From Micrasema longulum (Eukaryota; Arthropoda; Insecta; Trichoptera; Brachycentridae), in contig JAGVSM010000487.1 in the NCBI GenBank assembly GCA_022494885.1, positions 1 through 64,000 on the forward strand: a stretch of DNA of 64,000 bases, read 5' to 3'. A program made the position numbers and the translations under genes. This document shows positions 31,906-43,900 of the stretch, piece after piece (position 1 is the first letter of the stretch; the number at the start of each line of letters is the position of its first letter). Below the pieces are notes generated by a model. That model was not told the origin of the DNA and searched no databases. It worked only from the letters and a program-made list of their open reading frames with translations.

Positions 31906-34900
31906 GTAAGAATTCACTGTATTTTTAAAAATAATTTATAAATCTGATAAATGTTTGAGTTTACAGATTCGTGTATTTTTGTCTCAAAAATCGGCTTGTC
32001 ATTCGTAACCCATATTCCGGTCTGTCATCGGCATATATTTTACTAACGGGATTTTTTTATCGCTTTACCCATAGTTTACGGTTATTTTTCCCGTAATTAT
32101 TGGTGACCTGGTTTTATTTATTTATTTATAACTCATATAAACAAATACTTGACCGTTGCGATACAAAAATTAGATTTGTATAACTCGCTTCAACGAAATC
32201 GACTTAATTTTAAATTTTGCTGTCTTATTGTTCACATATTAACGAGAAAAAAAGCTACCTACTTGGTTTTAAAATATTCATTTACTTACATTATTGATAT
32301 GTATCTTACATTGAATTCAAATAAACTTATTCGAATATTTTATCTGTAGATCAAAATATATAATTTTTTTAGGTGCATTATTGTTCAAAAAAGAGAATTA
32401 ATATTGTCGAGAGAGATTTGGATTAAATTTGTTCTATTTAAGTTTTTAATGTCGGTAAATTTGATTCATTGTTTAAAAATCAGGCTAGGAAGCCCGCCGA
32501 TTCTTAAAACTATTGATAAATACTAAACGTTTATATTTTTAAAATGCATATTTTAGTGAATTTTTGTTCCATAATACCTATACATTTATCCTGGCTCTAT
32601 TTTCCACGAGACCACAATAATTCTGAGATTTTTAAGGAGCCTGGTTCAAATTGATAATTTGAAATCAAACATTAAAAATTAGCCATTTACAATGGAGTCC
32701 TGATGCAGAATCCTGATGAATGAATGTATGCTGAATGATGTCAAAATGCGATCTCTGTGTGGTCAAACTGTGATAGGTGCACAAATGTCGAGATCCATGT
32801 ATTATGTCAGGCTGAGATAAGCATTATCGGCAAAATCAGGATAGGAATTGACATGGCAAGCAAATAGACAGCGAAGGAACGGCCAACATGCGAATGTTAA
32901 TGGATGCAGAAATAATCGGCGTGCGTGCATGAGAAGACGTATTAATGTAGAGGAAGCGAGGTCTATATGACGGTGTGACATGCCGTTCTATCGTATCTGC
33001 TTACCCCTACGGGAAACAGCGTGGTTGTTTGTTGGATGTCAAACAGACAATTACGTATTCAATCTTATTAAACTTTTGACTAGAAGTTATAAACCGATTA
33101 CTTAAATAAGTACATTAAATGATTTAGTCGGAAGTATTTGCGAGCGCAACGCTCATAGATCGATGACACATATACGTGCCTAGGTATTATACCGGAAAGC
33201 AACTAAGCATTTTCTGTTTAACACAAACATTGTATTGTGCAAGACCAACATATTACCGACTTATGAAACCGCTTCAGGGAACACTTTTTTACAACTCAGA
33301 TGAGGTAATAAAAAAATCAAATGTGACTGAAGACCATAGAGAAAATCGACTACCAAAAGGGTTTCGCAGACTGGATAAATCGCTGGCATAAGTGCATCGC
33401 AGTCATTGTGGATTACTTTGAAAGAGACAATATAGATCTATATAAATATGGTTATAATAAAAATGTTTTTATGAACGATTATTTACATTTTATTTTTAGT
33501 TCCCTTGACGTTGGAAAAACTATCTCAGCTAAAAAATGAGTTTGAACAGGACCCGAAGAACATGCTCGCCCAAAACATCTGTTCTAGAGTAGATCCTTAT
33601 GAAGTTTGCCTCTCCAGGAAGACTGTGGAGAATATTCAACATGTTTACACGCATAAGGTACATTATTCTTTGTTCTCGGAAGCGTCCGTTTACCTCTCCA
33701 ATCCTCGGATTAGACCAGCTCGTTCGTCAATACGGAGAGGTTGATATTTTTTATTCAGAACAACTTAATTCACAGGTAATAAGTATGCCAAAATTGCAGA
33801 TTAATAATTTTGTCTTATGAAATGTCGATGAACTTTATTTTTATTCATCTTATAAATATTTTTTGTTCAAAAGAAATTGCAAATGGAACCCGGTAGTAAT
33901 ATGTGATCCCATAGCTACTTACAACTCATTGAAACTTACCCCCAAAATCTAAATATTTCGTAAAACGTAATGCAAATGTTAAAAAAAAAAAATTGATGCA
34001 AGTTCAGTGTGTTAAAATGTTTAATAAGCGATTTGTTAATGTGTTAGGGTCTGTCGGAGAGATAAGTAAATATACATAATTTGTTTGTGTTAATAGGCAC
34101 ATTAGAATATTTTATTTGAATGGACTCTAGTTTCTTCGTAATAGGCTGGGGAAAAAGTAATTTCGTATTTTTCGCTTTATTTCAATGCTTTATAAAAAGT
34201 GTTAAAATCATTCGATTTGAGTTAACTATGCGCCGTTTTGTTCGATAACTTGTTGCCAACGAGAATCCAACTTCATAATGCCCCTCTCGTAGAAGCCCTT
34301 GTCCCTATTGGCAAAAACCTCGGACAACCAATTTTCACAGGCCTCTATTGAGACCAAATTTGTACCCCCAAGCGGCTTGGCCATAGACAGGAACAGGGGG
34401 TAGTCACTTGGTGCTAGGTCTGGTCTATAGGGTGGATGCATAAGAACTTCACATCCAAGCTCCCGGAACTTCTGGAGCGTCATCAAAGATGTGTGCGGTC
34501 TGGCATTGTCCCGATGAAATACGATTCCTTTCCTATTCACCAATGCTGGGCGCTTCTGTTCAGCTTCAAACGGTCGGGTTGTTCACAGTATTGAGCGTTT
34601 GGCCATAGGGGAGCAGCTCATAGTAGAGTATTTCCTGCCAACCCCACCAAACACACAGCAACACCTTCCTGGCCGTCAGTCCTGGCTTGGCCACGGTCTA
34701 CGGGCTACGACTACTAACATGACTGTCTATCTCGATATTTTCCATGATTTTATCGACATATTAGACGACAGGCTTGCCAGAGCGTAGTGCATCATTCACC
34801 TCCGCTACACCAGAACGAAATCGCTTGAACCACTGTTGTGCAGCACGAACCGGTGTACCGAGTATCGGCGCCATATACATCGCAATTTTTTTTGGTCGCT

Positions 34901-37900
34901 TTCGATGCGTTTTCCGGTTTCAGGTAGTAAAAATGTAAAATATGGCGAACTTCTTCCTTTGAGACCTCCATACTCGACGCACAATAGTTTACGACTGAAC
35001 CGACCAAGCGCAATACTGTCAAAGAAGGGTATGATCCGATGTGACCAATAATGAACGAGATAAACTTAGTTGAAAAAAAAGGGCCGAAATACGATATTAC
35101 TTTTTCCCCAACCTGATATATATTTCAAAACGTCAAAATAATACAAATTAATCAGTTTATTCAACCTCTTAAAAAAAAGTTTGTAATATTATTTTTATAT
35201 GACGATATTCCGTTTTCTAATAATGACAATAAGACGCATTCTATGCATGGAAACTAATTACATTCTGCATAATATTACATATTGTAGTTAATTCCTTTGC
35301 TCTAAGGTTTTTATTGATGGCATTGGTGTTTTAAAATAGTAATTTGATTGGGTGTATTAATTCACAGGTGGAAACGGAAGGGAAGCCGGTTACGAATCAA
35401 AAGATCAGCGGTAGGTGTTGGATTTTCTCTGCCCTTAATGTCATTAGATTACCCTTCATGAAGCAATTCTCCGTCGAGGAGTTTGAATTCTCTCAGGGGT
35501 ATGTATTATTAATTATACGGTTTTCACTGTTTATATCTGATGTCTCCAATTCAGAAATAAAATTAAGCATGTCTCTAATAAAGGAGGATTCAGCACTTGG
35601 CCTACACATACCAAGGTTCTATACTATTAAATATTCGACATAAATGAAAGTCCAAAACAAATAATTTATACAATGTAAATAGCGGCTTCCATTGTCTCCA
35701 GCGCGTCCGGAACAAGTGCGTTCCAGAAATGTTACGAAGATTGGAAAAATGCTGGCATAAGTGTGTTGTATCCAATGGTGATTACTCTGAAGGCGACAAT
35801 ATTTATACTGAGGAATGAATAAAGATTTTCTTTACATATGCACAAATTCCATGTATTTTTTTAATCAAATTTCGTCTCATTATCTCAAGTGTTAAGAAAG
35901 TATCAAAAGATTTTTAGAAAACTAAACTCTTTTCGGTAGCTTTCAAAAAGAAGTAGGAGTGCGGCTAGGAATAGCAGGCGCCACATTCAACAGTATGAGG
36001 GCTGTCTGGAGATCGGATATTTACTCAGTGAAAACCAAATGCTGCCTATATAACGCCTGCATAACACCTATTCTCTACGGATGCGAATCGTGGCATCTCA
36101 CTAGGGCCCAAAACAGCAAAATACAGAGTTTTGAGAATATGTGTGTGCGGTGGTTTGACTTTGTGCGGAATGAAGGTATGTGAGAACAGACGCAGCAAAC
36201 TCCGGTGACAACTGTCATCAAGCGGAGGCGATACTGTCGGCTCGGCCATGTACTGCGGATGCCTTCTGAGAGCCTTAACCACGCTTGCATCAGGTTCTCG
36301 ACGTCCTGGACGTCCACTGCTGACTGTTCGTCGGCAGTTCATGTCAGAACTACGGAACACGAACCTGACTCGGAAGGACGCACAGGAGCTGGCAGCCGAC
36401 AGAGATGCCTGGAGGATCTCGGACATGGAATGATGATGAAACTCTTTGAACCCTCACCCATGTAATATTGAGTCCTCGTATTTCACGCTTAATTAATTTT
36501 GGATTCATGTGGACTCTTATTGTAAGTTGCCCTTTGTTTCTTGGTTTGCTACGATGTTTAATAGCCAATGTCTCTTCCAGCTACCTCTTCTTCTGGGACA
36601 AGATAGAAAGATGTCACTACTGGCTTCACAGCATTGTAGACACGGCACGAAGAGGAGAAGAAGTCGATGGAAGATTAGTAGCCTTCCTTTTGCACGTAAG
36701 ATTTATACACACATTTCATTCATTTTACACACACACACATTTTTTTTTAAGGAATAACCCGCTAAGCCTCTATTTTGAAGCTTGTCAGCAGGTGGGATAG
36801 AAGGGATATGAAAGGAGGTAATGAAAAATACATTACAACACCCAGACCAATTGAGAAAAAAATCTTTGGATTTTTTTCTTGCAACTGGCGGGAATCGAAC
36901 CCGCAACGCCAGTTTCACAGTTGGCCGTCTAACCAACTGCGCCACGGCGCCTGTCATTTTTACATGTATACACTTTGTAATTGATTTTGATATCAATTCC
37001 TAGGTTTATTTCCTATCCGCACAATGAACGCCATAGCCTTTAGCGTCCCTAGGTACACATGGCTGGTTTAATTTTGTTTTTTAATTCTGTAAATGATCTT
37101 TTCACAATGGCAATTATTTAAAACAATGAGGAACTTCAGCCCTACGGGAAATTGGATACAAAAAAAGTTTTCTAACGCGTGGTAAAAATTAGAGCCTTAA
37201 ATCATATGCCAAAGTTTCTTGAAAATGTACAAAAAAATGTTTGAATGAAAATGAAATACTCTGAACATCACTAGTTCATTTTTTTTATTTTTTAAGCCAA
37301 TCAACAGGCTTATGGAAGCCCTAATAAGATGGCATTAATGAGTATATAATAACACTTAATCTAAATAATCACAAAATCTATTTAAATTTACAAAAGTATA
37401 ATTATGGCCTAATCTAGGCGGACATGGCAAGTGTGTCATCGCGAGTCAGGAGTGACAACACCGCTTGCTTCTTGAACGCTTGCCCCTGCTGTAGGAACAC
37501 ATCGACTAAACGACTAAATTCAAGCAAGCTACGAACAAATGATTCATACAATGTAATTGCAATTTTTGGGCTTTTGAATGGCTTAGATATTTGCAAAATA
37601 AATCCACAGATTTTGGACGCATTCTTGGAAATGTGATCAATGTGATGGTTGAATTTAAGTTTGTTATCAAAAAGTCATGTGAATCAACCAATGATAAGAG
37701 AGTGGAATATTTCCGGTTCACTTGCTGTCAACGGACCACTTAACAGAACTGACGAAGATGAAGCAAAAGAGAACTTGAGACAGAAATACAAAAATAAAAT
37801 AAATAAAACAAATTTGTTTGTAACTAGCGCTAGTTACGTAAACCTTGACAAGGAAGCTTGTTTGCTTTGAAACCGGTCGGTGAAAAATAAAAATTAGTGG

Positions 37901-40900
37901 TTAAAAACAAAGTTGTTTTATTTATTTTATTATAATGAAGAACCACAAAGTTAGTGCTTCAAATATAAACTTTATAGAAACAAAACTTTAAAAAATCATA
38001 GCGCTGATAATACATTTATTTTTTTAATACCACTGAACATTCTCTGGTGTATTATTTTACAGCACAAGCAGCACATAGCATTCTTTCCGCAGATTTAAAT
38101 TAAACTTATAACAAAATCCTCGAGTGCGCATTACTCAAAATGCCGTCCAGTTGTGCAACTTTTTCTTATTTCAGTGATATTTATTAATTTTCTAAATAAA
38201 AATAACGTTTTTATTGTTTTCGTTTATTTTTGCCACTCGTATCATTTATAAAGTAAAAATGTGTTTTTCTGGTGGCCAGGTTTGTCTCGAGTATCAAGAG
38301 GATAATTCTTTAAAATATTATGTGGCCTTAAAAGCAAAAATATCAATATTATACTGCATTTTTTTTCACAAATTCAAATCCGGTGTCCTGGATAAGAATA
38401 CATTGTGAATTCAATGATTCATTTTATTTTAACACTTGTGTAGTGATTTGTTTTGTAATTTCGTACATATTGTTTGTGTAAAACATGACGTACTTATGGG
38501 TACAACGTCCATAAATGACACACAGATGTGCAAAATTATTTTTCCGAAGAAAGCAACTTAGCATTTTCTGTTTAACACAATACATTATATTGTACAAGAC
38601 CAACTTATTAAACACATAACAAAAATCGCTATTCAATTCTTATTATTATTATTAACTAAAATGACAAATTATCCTTGCAGTTGATATTTATTGCGTATTA
38701 CTCAAAATGAAAAAAAGTGGACAGTGCCATCTTTTTGCTATCACGCCTTGGGTATATCTCTTTCTCATGCAAATGTTTGCATGAGAAAGAGAAATATTTA
38801 AAATAATAATAATATTTATTATATTTTAATATTTCGGGAAATATTTAAACTGCCATTGTTTTCAAATAATGCTACATACCACACACCTATGGCCCGCATG
38901 TGTCGGGAATATAATATATACTGCCGAAACAATAAAATTTACATTTTTCATGATACTCTCAGCTTTTGCAAATAATCTCTTAGGAATAAATCTTATTCAA
39001 TAAGTACACACGTACAACTTATTTTTTATTGCATTGTATCCTGTATAAACAAAAATATTAAAAAATATGTATTACAACTTAACGTATAAATCTATTTGTG
39101 TAATTCTATAATTGAAGATATATATGCATGTTAAATTATTTCGACGAATGCTTTAAATTGTATGTTTTCTAGTATGTATCTTTGTTGAATTACCTAATAA
39201 AATAAAATAAAATGCGTATCTTTGCTATCTCTTTTTTTCAGATTGTTTAGGGCAACTCAATCTTTGCTATATCTAAGATGCTTCTAGTCAAAGAATAACG
39301 TGTCTATATATCAGTAATCACAGGTGTATGTTTTAGGATCCTACTTGCGATGGTGGGCAGTGGGACATGTTAGTAAATCTGATCAACAAACATGGTTTAA
39401 TCCCTAAGAAGTGTTTCCCCGAGTCCTTTAGCTGCGAGGACAGTCACCACATGAACGCCATACTTAAATCCAAGGTATCAACAACAACAATATTTATATG
39501 CAAACAAAAAAAAATCTTTAGTTTGTTTATGGTCATTTTCACATCAGGCGAATATTGTCATTATTATTATTAAAATCATACTGTCTTAAAGGCAAAACAG
39601 TTTGTGAACTTGGATGCACGCCGTAACGCCGCGCCGAGTGAACTGGAGAGGAGGGCTCACACTACCCCCACCTCTCCCAGTTCCACATCGGCTGCAGAGC
39701 CTGTAAATAGCGGCTCAGAACACTAATGCGGGCATTTCTCCTATGACCTCGGCGCACTTGACATTGATCTTTATGGCCGCCCTTTTTGAGCCTGTAACAC
39801 ATTTGAATCATCATTCTTTTAATTTACACAAAATGCCTTTACTACATTCTCCCCAGTATTGCTAAGGCCAATCCCAAAAAACAACCCCCAGCTTTATTGA
39901 GGATCCAGCACTTAGCTAACAGATACCAGGGATCCTAACTAATGAAAGTCCGGAACAAGAACATCTAATAAAAATGGCATGAATAGAAATGGAAGGAACA
40001 AGTATGATGGTTGTACTTGAGGTTTTTACAACGATAGCATGAAGGAAGACAATATATTACCAGTAAATATTAGGCTAATTATTTGCTAACCTAATTAGCA
40101 GTATAAGCATAGTCTAAGTTACTACCTGATGTTGGCCTGTTAGATGCGTTAAAATCTGTTTTATATGCCCTTTCATCATTCCTCCAACTTTTTCACAATT
40201 GTAAAAATCTACTTATTATTCCAGCTATGTCATTTCGCGAAGGATCTCAGAGATTTGGTTGCCGCCGGCGCCTCTGAAGACGTCACGCAAGCCGCCATCG
40301 AAATGCAAATGAAGGCCATCTTTAAAATTGTAGCCATTTGTCTGAGTAAGCATATACTAAAAATAATTGCAAATTTAAATTTTATAATGATAGAACAAAT
40401 TCTAATTTTTGTATTTATTTTTTTGTGTCTGGACGGAATAATGAATTCAGTTCTGCGTGAAACTGAACCAGTACCTTAGACGAGAGTTTTCAACGTGGTT
40501 ACTCCTAAATAATGTAAAATTCCTAAATAAGGAAATTGAGTGTAGATCAATCCGCCTCTTTGTATAGATATTAGGGTATTCGCTTACCACTTTGTAATAT
40601 TCTATATGTAAGCAATTTTGTACATGTACGAGTATGTAACAACAGTACAAAAGCTATGTAACTGATCCGCCACTATACTGCCGTCATAAGCAAAACAGCA
40701 GTTATTTGCAAAAGTCATAATATGAAATATTAAAAAAAAAAAACTCTAAATAATCATAAATAAAAACACAGTACGCCAATAAGGAAGTTCCGTGTTTTTT
40801 TAATCTATTTTTTATTCGTAAATAAACATTTTTTTTCAATGTTTATATATCGTATTATCAGCGATACGATTTTTTAAGTTTTGTAAGTTTTAAGTTTATA

Positions 40901-43900
40901 AGTTTTGTATTTCTGAAATAATTCCGCGTGTGACGTCAGAGGTTCTCTTCCGCTTATTCTTAATCAGTTCTGCCCATTGGTCCATTCACGGCCAGCAAAC
41001 TAAAAATATTCCATAACACTCTTTTAAAACATAAAACCTGTGTGTCTCATAATATATCTACACTGAGTTTTTGCTTATTTAAAACATACCGTTTTTTGTA
41101 CTGAAATAATTTTTTAACTGCTCATTGCTATATTTATATTAAATTGTTCAAAATTTCTCGTTGAACATTACCTCATATTTAATTAATTACGTGTTTTTTG
41201 ATAAAAAAGTGCCTTTTTATTATTTCAAATTTGTTTTTTATTTTTCTACATAATCTCCTTTTACGCTTCTCCCAGCGATGCTCACATCTCTTCAACCCAT
41301 CCTAATAGTAGGAAGAAGGTGATGGCCTCCTCATTAGATGAGAATCTCTGTCCTCCGAGCGCCACTTTTAGCTCAGGGAACAAAAAAGGTCGCTCGGGGC
41401 TAGATATGGTGCGTAAGAGGGTGGCCAAGCAGTTCAAAAAGTAATTTGTGGATTTTCACCATGACAACCGCTGAGGTGTGAGAAAGTGCATTGTCTTGGT
41501 GAAACAATTTTTTTTCCTTTTCAAATGTGGGCGTTTTTCCGTGATTTCTGTCTTCAACTTATCCATTAATGACGCGTAGTATGCTCCCGTAATAGTTTTT
41601 CCTGTTCTTAGGTAATGGATGAAGATAACTCCGTGACTACCCCAGAAAATAGTCGCCATCACTTTCCCAGGCTAAGGAACAGTTTTTGCCTGTTTTTGGG
41701 CCGATTCCCCCTTCGCAGTCCACTGTTTGGACTAACTTTTAGTTTCTGGAGTAGCATGGTGAATCCAAGTTTCATCTACCGTAATTAATCGGCGCCAAAA
41801 GTCTGATTTATTATTGCGCCTCAACTGCGAATCTTCTTGGGTTATCCCCGATCACTGGACTATGCAGTTTTTATCAGGTCATGGTAAATTTAATCAAAAA
41901 TTCTTTTTTTAAATATTGTTCACTCCCCTTCGTGCTGCTGCGGATATCCTAGCCAATCTTCTGAACACATCCTGTGGTCTTGTCCCTTTCCCCTTCTCTG
42001 TGGTTACCGAATGGAGCTTCTCGCTACTATCCGTAGCCCTGTTATAGGTCCTGTCGGATATAGAGATCTGATGGCTTCTAAAAAAAATTTTGAGGCTTTT
42101 AAAAAGTTTTGTAATCATTTCGGCGAATTGATCATGTCCAATTAATTTAATCCCAGTCAGTGAAGAATTTACTTCCCTCTCTTCTTAATCCAATGAAGTA
42201 CATATCATGTACTTCTGGATTACTTTCTTTCAGCACAAAGATGCTAAGGCTACCAGATTTCAGAGAGCTCCTTCGGGCAGCGTTTCTCGTTTGACAACGA
42301 GCAAATTTTCCGTATATGTGGGCACCGCCAAGGAGACTTATGTCCTCAGATGCGGTGTGCGGTATGTGGTGGGCAAGCTGCGCCTCAACTGCGCCAACAG
42401 AGCGATACAAATGTTCATTCGAACTTGTTTTTGGTCCGGAGTGAGCAAACGCGGCACCCAGCACGCGGTCGGCTTTCTCATGCCTAAATCTTGTTTTAAT
42501 ATGCAATAAAACGTTCTATGGACACGTTCATAGACTCTGCTATCTCTCTACCCTTGATTCGACGGTTGTCCAGCACCATTTGGTGAACTTGGGCAATGTT
42601 ATTTTCAGGGGTTGCTGATTTTGGCCACCCCAAACGTTCATTCAGCTGCCCAAAATTTTACTGTTCTGCAGTCTTTTTTTAATTATAAGTTTTATTCAAT
42701 TATTGTCGATTTTTTGTTTTGATTTTTTTTGTCCATTAACTAATAAAAAAATGTGATAAAACCATTGACCTTCCTCATTGTATTATTTTTTCCCGTAGGC
42801 ACTCCCCCCGAAACGTTTACCTGGGAGTACTACAACAAGAGTAAGGCGTACGGCTCCATCGGCCCCATCACCCCCCAGGAATTCTACGAGAAGCATGTCA
42901 AACCTGTCTTCAATGTGGATGACAAGGTTACTTTATTTATTGGTTTTTTGGTTTATTTTATTTAGTCTAGACATGTATGTGCATTTATTGAAAGTCAATA
43001 TATTGGGTGTTAATTTAACTTGTGTAATTTAAAATTAGCATCAAAAGTAAAACAAAGTGGTAAAGGTTATACATCATTCGAAAGAATTTTTTCAACTCTA
43101 GAATATTTTGTGATTGCTTTTACAGTACACATATTATATTGTTTGATTACAAACCTTCAAAATGGAATGTCGAGTAGACAAAGGGGAACATTTTTGACAC
43201 CTTCTGTTTGACGCATTCAATCGAGGAAATAAAGAGGATAAATATTTTTTTAAATTTTTTATTTTTTTTATTTCAGTAAAATGGCTATATATAGTGCAGA
43301 TCCAATTCTACCATGTAAACATGAACATAATTATAAACATAACCATAAACATAAATATAAATATAAACAAAAATATAAAAATAAACATAAATATAAACAT
43401 AAAATAAAATTTTATATTTTATTTAATTTTATTTTATTGAAATAAACGGCACTTAGTGCCTTTTACATATTAGTTACAAATACAATTAAATATACATACA
43501 TGTAAGCATAAGTAATACAGAGCATTTAAAACAATATTATTAATTTAGAAAGTCTAAGAAATATAAACTATATAAAAGAATAAAATATTACTAGTTATAG
43601 AATTATCGATAAAAAAAGATAATTTGGTATTAGAAACACTTTGAACCAGTTAAAAAAAAACTAAGAAGACAATTTTGAATAACATTAAATATATATATAT
43701 ATATATGTTTTATTATTGAAAACTAATATTTAGGTAAATAGTATATGTTTATGTATAAAAATATATAATGATGTAAAAAAAATGATAAAGAGAAATATTT
43801 TTTACTTATAAATTAATTAAGAAAAGATTCCCGGAGAGGACACAAAAAATAAATGTGATTTTTCTCAAGCTTGGGTGTTCTGTGATTAATTTCACCACTG

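Noticed and set aside
32700..32760. CTGATGA near 32715 as another hammerhead
   Set aside because: No GAAA box at a suitable distance and no stem II.
36880..36957. tRNA gene on the minus strand (also 15425-15508)
   Set aside because: A good tRNA-like fold, but both copies are followed by the same family-specific body and tail, so they are SINE heads.
42207..42509. 100-codon frame starting in the LINE 3' UTR
   Set aside because: Crosses the LINE/mariner junction and continues antisense into the mariner; the same 5' part occurs at 61512 with a different continuation.
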